Virus record (IMG/VR): IMGVR_UViG_3300010430_000007 | Span: 1 to 64,000 of that record | Source of the DNA: a virus | Direction: 5' to 3' (one strand) | DNA length: 64,000 nt | In this document: piece after piece, positions 40,585 through 48,094 of the stretch | Position numbering within the stretch: the first letter of the stretch is position 1 | Layout: each line of letters starts with the position of its first letter | The notes under the pieces: model-generated | Database searches by the model: none | The model's input: only the letters and a program-made list of their open reading frames with translations | What the model was told of the DNA's origin: nothing | Translations under genes and position numbers: made by a program

Positions 40585-40613
40585 AGTATATATCATTGAA
40601 ATGGGTTTGTCAA
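40585..40613 (-). promoter_or_regulatory. Sigma-A-like promoter
   Basis: TTGACA, 17 nt, TATACT; drives genes from 40559 to about 38.0 kb. Confidence 0.8.
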
Positions 40614-40637
40614 TAGGTAAATGAAAATTAATATAAG

Positions 40638-40662
40638 AAAAAAAGATAGAAATTAATCTACC
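40638..40662 (-). terminator. Rho-independent terminator
   Basis: GGTAGA-TTAATT-TCTATC followed by seven T; after the 55-aa membrane gene. Confidence 0.75.
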
Positions 40663-40663
40663 T

Positions 40664-40831
40664 TTATCTTAATAGTTTTCTAATGTCAATTATTCTAAGT
40701 GGATATAAGAATAAATGAAATAAGAACCATAAAAATATTTCAATAAATGTAGCACTATGAGCATACATAAACATTGCCCAATACAATGCAACTAATAATC
40801 CTATTCCTAAATAAATACACAACCCAATCAT
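40664..40831 (-). CDS. Two-helix membrane protein, 55 aa
   Basis: MIGLCIYLGIGLLVALYWAMF and TFIEIFLWFLFHLFLYPL are membrane helices with a basic C-terminus. ATG at 40831 behind AAAGGAGG. Unknown function; holin-like by shape only. Confidence 0.6.
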   Translation of the reverse strand: MIGLCIYLGIGLLVALYWAMFMYAHSATFIEIFLWFLFHLFLYPLRIIDIRKLLR

Positions 40832-40856
40832 AAACACACCTCCTTTTAACAACTAG

Positions 40857-40874
40857 TTAAAATATGAATTTTAT
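40857..40874 (-). repeat. 18-bp junction dyad, copy 32
   Basis: ATAAAA-TTCATA-TTTTAA, a weak copy. Confidence 0.55.
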
Positions 40875-40881
40875 TTGATTG

Positions 40882-41097
40882 CTATTCAGCTCTTACTAGT
40901 ATTGTATTCATACTCTTAAATTCCACTTCAATTATACCATATTCTTGGTCATCAAACTTATTTCCACAATCGTAACAAGAATATCTCGGATACACTCTTT
41001 TTCTCCTCTTTCCGTTAATTGGTTGTCTGTCTATCCATTCTTCTCTAATACTCTTAGATTTAAATATTGTTGTTCCACTACATTTTGGACACTTCAT
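40882..41097 (-). CDS. Zinc-ribbon protein, 71 aa
   Basis: MKCPKCSGTTIF at the start and RYSCYDCGNKFDDQ (residues about 38-51), with basic residues between, form a transcription-factor-like ribbon. ATG at 41097 behind AAAGGAGG; an upstream TTG in frame is not used. Confidence 0.65.
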   Translation of the reverse strand: MKCPKCSGTTIFKSKSIREEWIDRQPINGKRRKRVYPRYSCYDCGNKFDDQEYGIIEVEFKSMNTILVRAE

Positions 41098-41116
41098 AAG
41101 TCCTCCTTTATTCAAA

Positions 41117-41134
41117 ATAAAATTGTAATTTCAT
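41117..41134 (-). repeat. 18-bp junction dyad, copy 33
   Basis: ATGAAA-TTACAA-TTTTAT. Confidence 0.7.
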
Positions 41135-41138
41135 GTTG

Positions 41139-41540
41139 TTATTCATCGTCTTTATCTTTATCCTTTTCTCTCAATCCAAACATTACAAACATAACAGATA
41201 AAATAACATAAGTCCAAAATCCATTAATTGTGAAATCATTAAATATTGATTCACAAATCCATAATCTCATTGGTGTGATAAGTAATGCCAAAGGAAGTCC
41301 AATTGCGACTACAATACACCCTAGACATCCTGCCGTTTCGCCCTCTCCATTTTTTACAGCACTCTTCATAGAATTTGTCAATCCTTTAATAAATAAGCTT
41401 AAAATGGAGCTAATAACAGTCATTAATAGTGTTGATAAAATTAATGTTTGTTCGCTCCCTACTTGAATTTGATTTGGAAAATAAATATCCCCAAAATAAA
41501 ACGTTAATGCAATGACTATAAATCCAATAATTCTCTTCAT
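41139..41540 (-). CDS. Multi-span membrane protein, 133 aa
   Basis: Four hydrophobic stretches (IIGFIVIALTFYFG, LILSTLLMTVISSILSLF, GCIVVAIGLPLALLI, GFWTYVILSVMFVMFG) and a charged C-terminal tail (REKDKDKDDE). ATG at 41540 behind AAAAGGAGG. Unknown function. Confidence 0.65.
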   Translation of the reverse strand: MKRIIGFIVIALTFYFGDIYFPNQIQVGSEQTLILSTLLMTVISSILSLFIKGLTNSMKSAVKNGEGETAGCLGCIVVAIGLPLALLITPMRLWICESIFNDFTINGFWTYVILSVMFVMFGLREKDKDKDDE

Positions 41541-41563
41541 AATTCTCCTCCTTTTAATTTGCC

Positions 41564-41581
41564 ATGAAATAGATGTTTCAT
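41564..41581 (-). repeat. 18-bp junction dyad, copy 34
   Basis: ATGAAA-CATCTA-TTTCAT, abutting the stop TAA upstream. Confidence 0.75.
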
Positions 41582-41959
41582 TTACTTTATAACTTGTTTT
41601 ACACATTCCCATAATGCGTCACACAAACAACTAGAGTCCTCTCTCCATAGTAATTGTCTATTTGTCAAATAAATGTCGTTCTTATCATCATTTTCTACAT
41701 ACTCAATTACAATCCAGTTGTTTGCTTTCTTACTTCTCTTTATATCATAAGTATGAATAGATTCATCTAGAATTTCCATCATTTTGCCAATATTAATATC
41801 TTGGGGTTTCATCATAAATGTGCTTTTCCCAACTAATTCAGAAAGTAATCTAAATCTTCTAGATGTTCTAACAACCGTTTCATATGGTCTTCCTTCTGGA
41901 CTGTAGTCGTCTTCTCTTTCTAGCTCTTTCAACTGCTCTTTTGTAATGTGTTGCTTCAT
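41582..41959 (-). CDS. Hypothetical protein, 125 aa
   Basis: Begins MKQHITKEQLKELERED. ATG at 41959 behind AAAGGAGAG; the longer frame passes through a dyad. Similar small phage proteins with an N-terminal ITxEQLxEL helix are common and uncharacterised. Confidence 0.6.
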   Translation of the reverse strand: MKQHITKEQLKELEREDDYSPEGRPYETVVRTSRRFRLLSELVGKSTFMMKPQDINIGKMMEILDESIHTYDIKRSKKANNWIVIEYVENDDKNDIYLTNRQLLWREDSSCLCDALWECVKQVIK

Positions 41960-41982
41960 AAGTCTCTCCTTTCTAAATCTAA

Positions 41983-42000
41983 ATAAAATCGCCATTTCAT
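41983..42000 (-). repeat. 18-bp junction dyad, copy 35
   Basis: ATGAAA-TGGCGA-TTTTAT. Confidence 0.7.
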
Positions 42001-42006
42001 CACTAT

Positions 42007-42174
42007 TTAAAAAAAATCTTCTTTCGTTTTTTTAATGGCACTCATAAATAAACAATAACATTCTTCGCATAAATCAACCTCGTCATCAATTACATTTACC
42101 TCTCTTTTTTCGTAGTAAGAAATTTCCTCTTTGCATTTTCTACACTTAAACATTTTTCTATCTGCCCAATCCAT
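42007..42174 (-). CDS. Zinc-ribbon miniprotein, 55 aa
   Basis: MFKCRKCKEE (residues 8-17) and DLCEECYCLF (about 34-43). Strong AAGGAGG site; start overlaps the stop of the next gene upstream (TAATG), so translation is coupled. Confidence 0.65.
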   Translation of the reverse strand: MDWADRKMFKCRKCKEEISYYEKREVNVIDDEVDLCEECYCLFMSAIKKTKEDFF

Positions 42175-42341
42175 TATTCTTCCTCCTTATATCCTAATTT
42201 ACGTCTCAAATACCTAACTTCTGCCTTTAGAACCATATTTTCAACTCCCATTTTCGCTATGTTGGAAAATATATAATATAAGTATCCAATTAAAATCAAA
42301 CCAATTAAAATATAAACCCCAACTTCAGATACATCAGCCAT
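42174..42341 (-). CDS. Single-span membrane protein, 55 aa
   Basis: VYILIGLILIGYLYYIFSN is one membrane helix, then a basic coiled tail. ATG behind ATAGGAGG. Unknown function. Confidence 0.62.
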   Translation of the reverse strand: MADVSEVGVYILIGLILIGYLYYIFSNIAKMGVENMVLKAEVRYLRRKLGYKEEE

Positions 42342-42362
42342 AATCCCAACCTCCTATTCTAC

Positions 42363-42380
42363 ATGAAATTTAACTTTCAT
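42363..42380 (-). repeat. 18-bp junction dyad, copy 36
   Basis: ATGAAA-GTTAAA-TTTCAT. Confidence 0.75.
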
Positions 42381-42385
42381 CTATT

Positions 42386-42553
42386 TTACAGCTTCTCAAT
42401 TATTTTAAACATTGCGTAAGACGTACATGGGATTGCGATTATTAGCTCAATTGTGTATATTTGAAAAATATCGCCATCCAGTATAAACTTCACCAACATT
42501 AAAATCATTAATATCAATAACACAACCAAGATAAACAATAATATCATAGTCAT
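42386..42553 (-). CDS. Two-helix membrane protein, 55 aa
   Basis: MILLFILVVLLILMILMLV and IYTIELIIAIPCTSYAMF are hydrophobic. ATG at 42553 behind AAGGAGGG; a longer frame enters the dyad. Unknown function. Confidence 0.6.
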   Translation of the reverse strand: MTMILLFILVVLLILMILMLVKFILDGDIFQIYTIELIIAIPCTSYAMFKIIEKL

Positions 42554-42576
42554 AATATCACCCTCCTTAACTCCAC

Positions 42577-42594
42577 ATGAAAGATTCATTTCAT
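42577..42594 (-). repeat. 18-bp junction dyad, copy 37
   Basis: ATGAAA-TGAATC-TTTCAT. Confidence 0.75.
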
Positions 42595-42598
42595 GGTG

Positions 42599-42772
42599 TT
42601 ATACCTTATTAATGGTTTCGCAAACTGGACACCATAACACACTCTCAACATCTCTCCAATCTGTATGGACATCTTTACTTGTATATTGAACAACAGACTT
42701 GCAATACCAACACTTACATATCTTACCTAATTTTCTTTTGCCGTATCCTTTTCCGTATTTGATTACTTTCAC
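42599..42772 (-). CDS. Zinc-ribbon miniprotein, 57 aa
   Basis: KICKCWYCKSV and VLWCPVCETI form the ribbon, with a Gly/Lys-rich head. GTG at 42772 is nine bases after GGAG, whereas the ATG three codons earlier abuts the site. Confidence 0.6.
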   Translation of the reverse strand: MKVIKYGKGYGKRKLGKICKCWYCKSVVQYTSKDVHTDWRDVESVLWCPVCETINKV

Positions 42773-42795
42773 ATCTCTCATCTCCTCTCAATACC

Positions 42796-42823
42796 ATTAT
42801 ATCAAATCAATTCCATTTGTCAA
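42796..42823 (-). promoter_or_regulatory. Sigma-A-like promoter
   Basis: TTGACA, 16 nt, TATAAT; drives genes from 42772 down to 40.66 kb. Confidence 0.8.
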
Positions 42824-42846
42824 GTGTTTTATGTAAATTAATTCAA

Positions 42847-42871
42847 GAAAAGACCGATTATTTATCGGTCT
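42847..42871 (-). terminator. Terminator overlapping the end of an HNH gene
   Basis: AGACCGAT-AAAT-AATCGGTCT then TTTTC; the stop codon TAA is in the loop region. Confidence 0.8.
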
Positions 42872-43416
42872 AGTTTGTTATTTTCGCCATAATACTTCTT
42901 TCTCATTTCTTTTGCATATTCACCAGCTTCCTCTAGCTTATCTAAAGGAAATTTCTTTAAGATAGTATTTTTACCGTTCACTTGAAGCTGAACTTTCCAC
43001 CATTTTCCACCCTTGGACACATTTCTGTATCCCGACTTGTTGTTTGAATTTTTGCCATTTCTATTCATTGCGTTTTTGCTTCTGCTTTTAGGCTCTAAAT
43101 TAAATTTTCTATTATCTAAAGTATTGTGGTCTTTGTGGTCTACGTGAACTTCTCTGCTTTTGGCACCAATTATTAGCCTGTGCATGTACATTGTACTTTT
43201 TCTGTAGGTTCCATCATTATTGTAAATTTTATATATGCATTTTGCATAATAAGATTTTGTGTCAAAATTCCACCCAGCACACCATTTGCTTTGGAAGCTT
43301 AACACTTTATCGAAATCATCATTGTCAATATAGCACTCAAAACAACTTCCATCTTTTCTATCCAAATATATAATTGTATATTCGTCTAGTTTTTTAAATC
43401 TATTTTTGTATTCTAT
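42862..43416 (-). CDS. HNH homing endonuclease with apparent AUA start
   Basis: HNH core MYMHRLIIGAKSREVHVDHKDHNTLDNRKFNLEP followed by the AP2-like region KSGYRNVSKGGKWWKVQL and the family ending AGEYAKEMRKKYYG. The only strong ribosome site, AAGGAGG, is followed seven bases later by in-frame ATA at 43416. The residues EYKNRFKKLDEYTIIYLDRKDG that follow fit the family N-terminus. The TTG at 43365 has no site. Same family as the truncated HNH upstream of recJ. It is a mobile gene whose target is unknown. Confidence 0.8.
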   Translation of the reverse strand: MEYKNRFKKLDEYTIIYLDRKDGSCFECYIDNDDFDKVLSFQSKWCAGWNFDTKSYYAKCIYKIYNNDGTYRKSTMYMHRLIIGAKSREVHVDHKDHNTLDNRKFNLEPKSRSKNAMNRNGKNSNNKSGYRNVSKGGKWWKVQLQVNGKNTILKKFPLDKLEEAGEYAKEMRKKYYGENNKLDR

Positions 43417-43428
43417 TATTACTCCTCC

Positions 43429-43704
43429 TTATTCAACTTCAATCTCTCTGATTCTATAATCATGCAAATCATAAATAAAACTCTGTAAATCATAAAATTC
43501 ATCACATAATTTACATTTGTCTTTTTCACATTCCTCTACATGTTCAGCCAAAACATTAAATCTCTCAGTATCATCCTTTATTTTGTGGTTCAAGTCGCCC
43601 AAAATCTTTTTAGCTTCATCTTCATTAAACCTAGCACAATGAATATACTCATGATAATCTTCCCATTCTCCATGAGAGCCCATAATTAAATATACTTTAG
43701 TCAT
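43429..43704 (-). CDS. Hypothetical protein, 91 aa
   Basis: Begins MTKVYLIMGSHGEWED, a start shared with many small phage proteins of unknown role; ECEKDKCKLCDEF may bind metal. It overlaps the upstream gene by 8 bp and has only a weak AGGT site, so coupling is likely. Confidence 0.62.
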   Translation of the reverse strand: MTKVYLIMGSHGEWEDYHEYIHCARFNEDEAKKILGDLNHKIKDDTERFNVLAEHVEECEKDKCKLCDEFYDLQSFIYDLHDYRIREIEVE

Positions 43705-43942
43705 TTAAGTTACCTATATTTACGATAATATCACTCTCGGTTATTTGATATTTATCAAATACCTCTAATTCCCATAATGAACAATACATAGGAAACTCAT
43801 CAATATCTGCTAAATCTCCAATCATACTTTTTCTATCTGAGCAATTAGATAAAATTCCATTTATCATCACTTCTGCATCATAAGTATCTGCTAATCTAAT
43901 CACTACATTTGCCTTGTAAAACTTCTCATTAAAATTATTCAT
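43697..43942 (-). CDS. Hypothetical protein, 81 aa
   Basis: Begins MNNFNEKFYKANVVIRLAD; small alpha/beta protein. ATG behind AAAGGAGAG. Unknown function. Confidence 0.6.
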   Translation of the reverse strand: MNNFNEKFYKANVVIRLADTYDAEVMINGILSNCSDRKSMIGDLADIDEFPMYCSLWELEVFDKYQITESDIIVNIGNLND

Positions 43943-43944
43943 CT

Positions 43945-44259
43945 TTACTCTCCTTTCACAATCCCATGTTCTTCCAAAGCTTCAATTGTTTTATCAATCC
44001 AAACACCACGTTCTTTACATTCTCTCAATAGTCCACCAATTAAATATGTCATTGCTTTGCCTTTTTCAAAACTCACTGCGTGCGGATAGATATAAGTTGA
44101 ATAACTATTTAAACAATCCATATGAATAATGTTTCTATTTGGAATAACATTCTTATCCATACATTCAAAATAAACACTCTCTCCAACTATTTCTTTTACT
44201 TCTATTTCACACTCTTCAATTTTAAAGTCTTTCATTTTTGCCACATATAATGTATTCAT
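43945..44259 (-). CDS. Hypothetical protein, 104 aa
   Basis: Begins MNTLYVAKMKDFKIEECE; N-terminal beta part and a C-terminal helix (KAMTYLIGGLLRECKERG). ATG behind ATAGGAGG. Unknown function. Confidence 0.6.
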   Translation of the reverse strand: MNTLYVAKMKDFKIEECEIEVKEIVGESVYFECMDKNVIPNRNIIHMDCLNSYSTYIYPHAVSFEKGKAMTYLIGGLLRECKERGVWIDKTIEALEEHGIVKGE

Positions 44260-44274
44260 CTCATCCTCCTATAC

Positions 44275-44292
44275 ATAAAATAACATTTTCAT
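44275..44292 (-). repeat. 18-bp junction dyad, copy 38
   Basis: ATGAAA-ATGTTA-TTTTAT. Confidence 0.7.
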
Positions 44293-44295
44293 GTC

Positions 44296-44601
44296 CTACC
44301 ACTCAATTAAAATGTGTTCTGGAGTGCCATAATCCATAGGTTCCATTGATGTAGCCGGTTCATATGAAAAATACTTGGCATCGAAGTCATAAATGTTTAT
44401 TAGGTCGTGAATAACTTCGTTGACAACTTCTTCCTTTATATCTTCATCCACATAAGTTGGAACATAGAACATTAAATGATTCAAATTATCCGATTCTCTA
44501 AGCTCTCTTTCAATTCCACCTAACATCATTTGTTTTTGTCTTGTAATTAATCCTAATTTTCTATCGTTACTTATTTTAATCATTTCGTCTCTGTTAATCA
44601 T
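44296..44601 (-). CDS. Hypothetical protein, 101 aa
   Basis: Begins MINRDEMIKISNDRKLGL; C-terminal acidic part. ATG behind AAAGGAG. Unknown function. Confidence 0.6.
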   Translation of the reverse strand: MINRDEMIKISNDRKLGLITRQKQMMLGGIERELRESDNLNHLMFYVPTYVDEDIKEEVVNEVIHDLINIYDFDAKYFSYEPATSMEPMDYGTPEHILIEW

Positions 44602-44623
44602 TTTAAACTACTCCTTTCATTCA

Positions 44624-44893
44624 CTATTTTAGAACCTGAATCCCACTAATTTCACTATAACTAAATCCTTTGACTTCTGTACAATGTTCAACCCATTCTT
44701 TACCAATATAATCAAGATAAACAGAGCAATTAATCATAAGTCTATCTCTACCAATTCTAAATACTTTGCCAATATATACACTATTTTCTGTATGGAGACA
44801 TAGCATATCATCCATATAGATATTAGTGTCTGATACCCCATATTTATCAACTAGATGCACGAATTGACCATCTACACTATTTATGTTTAGTAT
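44624..44893 (-). CDS. Hypothetical protein with apparent AUA start, 89 aa
   Basis: A small beta-rich protein (QFVHLVDKYGVSD ... IGKVFRIGRDRLMI). The strong site TAGGAGG is followed five bases later by in-frame ATA at 44893. The first conventional codon is GTG at 44860, over 30 bases away with no site of its own. The intervening codons (LNINSVDG) read as protein. Unknown function. Confidence 0.55.
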   Translation of the reverse strand: MLNINSVDGQFVHLVDKYGVSDTNIYMDDMLCLHTENSVYIGKVFRIGRDRLMINCSVYLDYIGKEWVEHCTEVKGFSYSEISGIQVLK

Positions 44894-44912
44894 ATTTACC
44901 TCCTACCATCAC

Positions 44913-44930
44913 TTGAAACACACGTTTCAT
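44913..44930 (-). repeat. 18-bp junction dyad, copy 39
   Basis: ATGAAA-CGTGTG-TTTCAA, touching the stop of the 54-aa membrane gene. Confidence 0.7.
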
Positions 44931-45095
44931 CTACCTAACGCTTCCAATTTCTCTTAAATAATAAGTAATTGATACAATCACTGCACTAAATGACATTACT
45001 TGCGGAACTTCATGTGCCCAAATTGAATATAGTAGAGTTAGAATCCATACACACAAGCAAATCCAATCTAAAGCCTTCATAGTTTTTTCATTCAT
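44931..45095 (-). CDS. Membrane protein, 54 aa
   Basis: Hydrophobic helices ALDWICLCVWILTLLYSIW and QVMSFSAVIVSITYYL. ATG behind GAGGAGG. Unknown function. Confidence 0.62.
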   Translation of the reverse strand: MNEKTMKALDWICLCVWILTLLYSIWAHEVPQVMSFSAVIVSITYYLREIGSVR

Positions 45096-45115
45096 ATTAT
45101 TTCCTCCTCAAATTA

Positions 45116-45144
45116 ACCATACACTAATTTATTCTATTTGTCAA
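45116..45144 (-). promoter_or_regulatory. Sigma-A-like promoter
   Basis: TTGACA, 17 nt, TATGGT; drives genes from 45095 to the HNH gene. Confidence 0.72.
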
Positions 45145-45157
45145 CCATTATTTCCTG

Positions 45158-45175
45158 ATGAAATGTAGTTTTCAT
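45158..45175 (-). repeat. 18-bp junction dyad, copy 40
   Basis: ATGAAA-ACTACA-TTTCAT, between a gene stop and a promoter. Confidence 0.75.
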
Positions 45176-45474
45176 GTGGTTTGATTCATTTTTATTTTGG
45201 CTTCTTTTACAATATTATTCAAATAATCTACACTTGCAATCATCCCGCTTTTCAAGGCTTCATAAATACTATCGCAACTTTCACTGTGTATATATCTACC
45301 ATCTTTTTCAACATACACTGTATAGGTATATTTTGGAATTGCGCCAGACTCAACCTTTTCTGAATTGCCATTTTCAATTTGATTAATTGTCTCATATGTT
45401 ATAATTATACCGAATTCATTAGCAAATTTTTCAATGTCTCTTAATATAATATAAGTGTTTCTAACGTCTTCCAT
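45172..45474 (-). CDS. Hypothetical protein, 100 aa
   Basis: Begins MEDVRNTYIILRDIEKFAN; helical ends and a beta hairpin with Tyr (PKYTYTVYVEKDGRY). ATG behind AAGGAGG. The TGA stop is part of ACCACATGAAA. Confidence 0.6.
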   Translation of the reverse strand: MEDVRNTYIILRDIEKFANEFGIIITYETINQIENGNSEKVESGAIPKYTYTVYVEKDGRYIHSESCDSIYEALKSGMIASVDYLNNIVKEAKIKMNQTT

Positions 45475-45677
45475 TATGCCTCCTTTTCATCATCAAACTC
45501 ATGTTTACAACCGTCACAGAAAAATCCAGCAACACAGTCAATGTCTTTATTGTATGGACATTTTTCAAGAGGAATTTCTTCTCCCTTATTATTTAAAATT
45601 GTGTGTACTGGATCAATACAGTCAATTATTTTTATACCCATATCTTTAGTGATTTTTAATATATCATCCAATATCAT
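45474..45677 (-). CDS. Cys-containing hypothetical protein, 67 aa
   Basis: Begins MILDDILKITKDMGIK; ends with KCPYNKDIDCVAGFFCDGCKHEF, a metal-binding pattern. ATG at 45677, seven bases after GGGAG within the preceding gene. Confidence 0.6.
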   Translation of the reverse strand: MILDDILKITKDMGIKIIDCIDPVHTILNNKGEEIPLEKCPYNKDIDCVAGFFCDGCKHEFDDEKEA

Positions 45678-46032
45678 TTTCTTTCTCCCATCTTCTGATA
45701 GCTCGTCTTTCAATTCGTTGTAGTCTAGTGTTTTCTTTCTTGAGTTTCTTATTTTCTTCTTGTAAATGATATTTTTGAACCAACAATGACGAGTGTTTCC
45801 TGCACCAAATTAAAGTTTGTTCTAGCGATTCTGAAAACTCCTCCTCGTATTTTGCTTTTTCATCTTCTGCAATGTTCAAAATGTCTTCTGTAAATATCTT
45901 TAATTGACTCCAAAATAATTCAACTTCTTCATTAAATTCTTCGTTTGCTGTTTCTGATGCATAGTCAAAAATAAAACTATTTCTATCAATCAATTTTTTA
46001 AAACTCTCTGTGGCTTTAATTAGTTTTTTCAC
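45664..46032 (-). CDS. Coiled-coil protein, 122 aa, GTG start
   Basis: Reads KKLIKATESFKKLIDRNS; heptads dominate the C-terminal half (LQEENKKLKKENTRLQRIER). GTG follows AAGGAGGAG. Unknown function. Confidence 0.62.
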   Translation of the reverse strand: MKKLIKATESFKKLIDRNSFIFDYASETANEEFNEEVELFWSQLKIFTEDILNIAEDEKAKYEEEFSESLEQTLIWCRKHSSLLVQKYHLQEENKKLKKENTRLQRIERRAIRRWEKENDIG

Positions 46033-46100
46033 AGCTTCTCCTCCTTAATACTTAACAAATTCAATCTACGTGTCCGCTTCACGGCACTACTATATACCAT

Positions 46101-46118
46101 TTGAAATGAAGATTTTAT
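46101..46118 (-). repeat. 18-bp junction dyad, copy 41
   Basis: ATAAAA-TCTTCA-TTTCAA. Confidence 0.65.
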
Positions 46119-46123
46119 TTGGT

Positions 46124-46276
46124 CTAGTCATTGCTGGTAATTCCCATATACCAATTTAAAAATGCTAATAATAACTGTATTGCGACCCAAATTGCATCTC
46201 CTTTGATTAATGCCGAAAATCCTCCAGCCAAACAAAAACCACTCACAAACATATTAAATCTTCCATAATTAAACAT
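46124..46276 (-). CDS. Membrane miniprotein, 50 aa
   Basis: Two hydrophobic segments (FNMFVSGFCLAGGFSALI and AIWVAIQLLLAFLNWYMG). Start ATG at 46276, seven bases after GGAGG; an ATG two codons earlier is too close. Unknown function. Confidence 0.58.
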   Translation of the reverse strand: MFNYGRFNMFVSGFCLAGGFSALIKGDAIWVAIQLLLAFLNWYMGITSND

Positions 46277-46278
46277 AA

Positions 46279-46566
46279 TCATACCTCCCTCTCATCTTCA
46301 TATATACTCACATTTACAATACTTAATCGTCTCATATCATAATTATTCAGCCTGTATCTGCCTCCATGATACTGTTGTACGATTAATCCTTCACTCTCTA
46401 ACTTCTTCATCTTTCTACTTATAGAGTGTATTGCATTTTCAAACTCTTCAGCTATTTCTGTTAATGTCGGAAAGAACAAGCTCTCTTCAAAGTAGTCACA
46501 GATGAATTTAAATACAGCTTCCATAGTTGCTTCTTTATAATTAATGTCATATTTATCTACTGTCAT
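46279..46566 (-). CDS. Winged-helix DNA-binding protein B, 95 aa
   Basis: A LexA-N-terminal-like winged helix: FKFICDYFEESLFFPTLTEIAEEF followed by recognition helix and wing (SISRKMKKLESEGLIVQQYHGG). A paralogue of the gene immediately upstream; no LexA protease domain. Likely a small transcription regulator. Weak site GAGAGAATTAAT; probably coupled to the upstream stop. Confidence 0.75.
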   Translation of the reverse strand: MTVDKYDINYKEATMEAVFKFICDYFEESLFFPTLTEIAEEFENAIHSISRKMKKLESEGLIVQQYHGGRYRLNNYDMRRLSIVNVSIYEDEREV

Positions 46567-46567
46567 A

Positions 46568-46849
46568 TTAATTCTCTCTTCCGTTTTTACCAACATTATT
46601 CTCAGCCAACTCAATCATCTTGCTGTTACTCAATCTCCATGAGCCTCCATGAAATTGTTGAATAATCAAACCTCTGTCTTCCAGATTATTCATTCTACGT
46701 TTAATTTCTCTCATTGACATTCCACCAAACTCATATGCAATTTCTCTGTAGTTTGGAAAGAATAAGAACTCCTCATAATATTCACATATGAATTCATAAA
46801 TTGTAGTCGCTCCATCTGTGATTTGTTGCTCAGTTTGTTTTAATCTCAT
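46568..46849 (-). CDS. Winged-helix DNA-binding protein A, 93 aa
   Basis: Same architecture as its neighbour: YEFICEYYEEFLFFPNYREIAYEFGG, then MSMREIKRRMNNLEDRGLIIQQFHGG. ATG at 46849 behind AGAGGTGAA and a promoter with a TTGAAT -35, consistent with a regulated regulator gene. Candidate binder of the junction dyads or the promoter operators, by inference only. Confidence 0.78.
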   Translation of the reverse strand: MRLKQTEQQITDGATTIYEFICEYYEEFLFFPNYREIAYEFGGMSMREIKRRMNNLEDRGLIIQQFHGGSWRLSNSKMIELAENNVGKNGREN

Positions 46850-46868
46850 TTGATTCACCTCTACAAAT

Positions 46869-46897
46869 AGTATATCATAATATATGTTAGAATTCAA
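46869..46897 (-). promoter_or_regulatory. Promoter of the winged-helix pair
   Basis: TTGAAT, 17 nt, TATACT. Confidence 0.65.
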
Positions 46898-46922
46898 TCA
46901 TTATTTTATGAATTCCAAAATT

Positions 46923-47531
46923 TTATTTAATAGTGTTGCGAAATAAATTACCTCTTGGCTTAGTACATATAATTGTGTTTGAACTTCCATTGACTTCAAC
47001 GCTTTTCCATTGAAGTTTAAGAGTTCTTTTTAATCTTTCAAGCTCTTTCCTTGTTGTGTACCTAACTTCGTGTCTATTAATAGGTTTTTTATTTTCATCT
47101 TTGTTATCAATGAACTCAACAGGATTTTCTTCAATTTTTTCGTTAATTGCTTCTCTTACTTCTTTTCTAACTCTTGGCTCATATTTATAATTATCCATCT
47201 TAGACTCTTCTATTGTACTTTTACCTTGAGCTTTTCTTATCTCATTTGAAATACTGGGAACTTTACTCAATGTTTCATATAGCGGTTTCAGTGTTCTTAG
47301 TTCATTTTTTAGCATTCTTCTTTCTTTTCTTAACTCTCTGATTTCTTTATAAACATTGAATCCAGTTACGACATCATAAGAACTTTCTTCTATTTCATGA
47401 AGTACATCTTGCAATAATCCATTAACCTCTGACAATCTTTCTTCGTCCTTTTCATATAATTCAACAGTCATTTCCATTTGAGTTGCTATATCATTTGCTA
47501 CCGAACTTCCTTTTATAATTTCTCTACACAT
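46923..47531 (-). CDS. Coiled-coil protein, 202 aa
   Basis: Helical, charged protein with a long coiled coil (residues about 60-90, IRELRKERRMLKNELRTLK) and a basic C-terminus (TTRKELERLKRTLKLQWK). ATG behind AGGAGGAG; single-gene unit behind a TTGCAA/TATAAT promoter. Unknown function. Confidence 0.62.
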   Translation of the reverse strand: MCREIIKGSSVANDIATQMEMTVELYEKDEERLSEVNGLLQDVLHEIEESSYDVVTGFNVYKEIRELRKERRMLKNELRTLKPLYETLSKVPSISNEIRKAQGKSTIEESKMDNYKYEPRVRKEVREAINEKIEENPVEFIDNKDENKKPINRHEVRYTTRKELERLKRTLKLQWKSVEVNGSSNTIICTKPRGNLFRNTIK

Positions 47532-47567
47532 TTTATTACTCCTCCTCTTTCGTTATCTTCTATAATC

Positions 47568-47595
47568 ATTATAGCATACTGAAATAGAATTGCAA
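47568..47595 (-). promoter_or_regulatory. Sigma-A-like promoter
   Basis: TTGCAA, 16 nt, TATAAT; for the 202-aa coiled-coil gene. Confidence 0.7.
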
Positions 47596-47631
47596 GCGAT
47601 TTTGAAAAGTTTTTTAAATTATTTTTATAGT

Positions 47632-47654
47632 AAAAAAAGAACCCGAAATGGGCT
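47632..47654 (-). terminator. Rho-independent terminator
   Basis: GAGCCC-ATTTC-GGGTTC then seven T; after the mini-NTPase gene. Confidence 0.85.
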
Positions 47655-48038
47655 CTAATTGTTATTCCTATTGTCGAGCGATGCTTTTAATTGACAAGAT
47701 GTAAAAACTTTATATACTTCCAATTCACTCAAAGCATGAAGCAGTTCGCTCTCTTCAAAATCATACCTCTCATTCCATCCATCCACAATCAGTATTTCTG
47801 GTTTTCCTGCATCTTTAATTATTGACTGTATACCTTTAACATCAATATCGTCAAATTCTCTGAACTCTATTTGTGATTCTTCTAAATTTACATTCATAAA
47901 ATCAGCTTTTCTAATCAATTCTTCTATTGAAATCTCATTACTTAAAAACAAAGCTCTCCCAGTAAAATTGTCTAACTCTTTAATTAGCTCATTTGTTTTT
48001 CCGCTTCCTGCGGTTCCATAAATCTTTTTGTATAACAT
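47655..48038 (-). CDS. Mini P-loop NTPase, 127 aa
   Basis: Walker A GTAGSGKTNELIKEL (residues about 7-21) and a Walker B-like PEILIVDGWNER (about 81-92) in a very short RecA/KaiC-like core. No helicase or sensor motif follows, so it may act with a partner. ATG at 48038 behind TTAGGAGG; the longer frame from 48101 runs through a dyad. Confidence 0.75.
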   Translation of the reverse strand: MLYKKIYGTAGSGKTNELIKELDNFTGRALFLSNEISIEELIRKADFMNVNLEESQIEFREFDDIDVKGIQSIIKDAGKPEILIVDGWNERYDFEESELLHALSELEVYKVFTSCQLKASLDNRNNN

Positions 48039-48070
48039 ATTTTTCCTCCTAAATTTTGTTTTAGCCCCAC

Positions 48071-48088
48071 ATAAAACTAATGTTTCAT
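48071..48088 (-). repeat. 18-bp junction dyad, copy 42
   Basis: ATGAAA-CATTAG-TTTTAT. Confidence 0.7.
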
Positions 48089-48094
48089 TTGGTT

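Noticed and set aside
46279-46849. Calling the winged-helix pair LexA repressors
   Set aside because: Only the DNA-binding domain is present; there is no S24 autoprotease domain or cleavage site.
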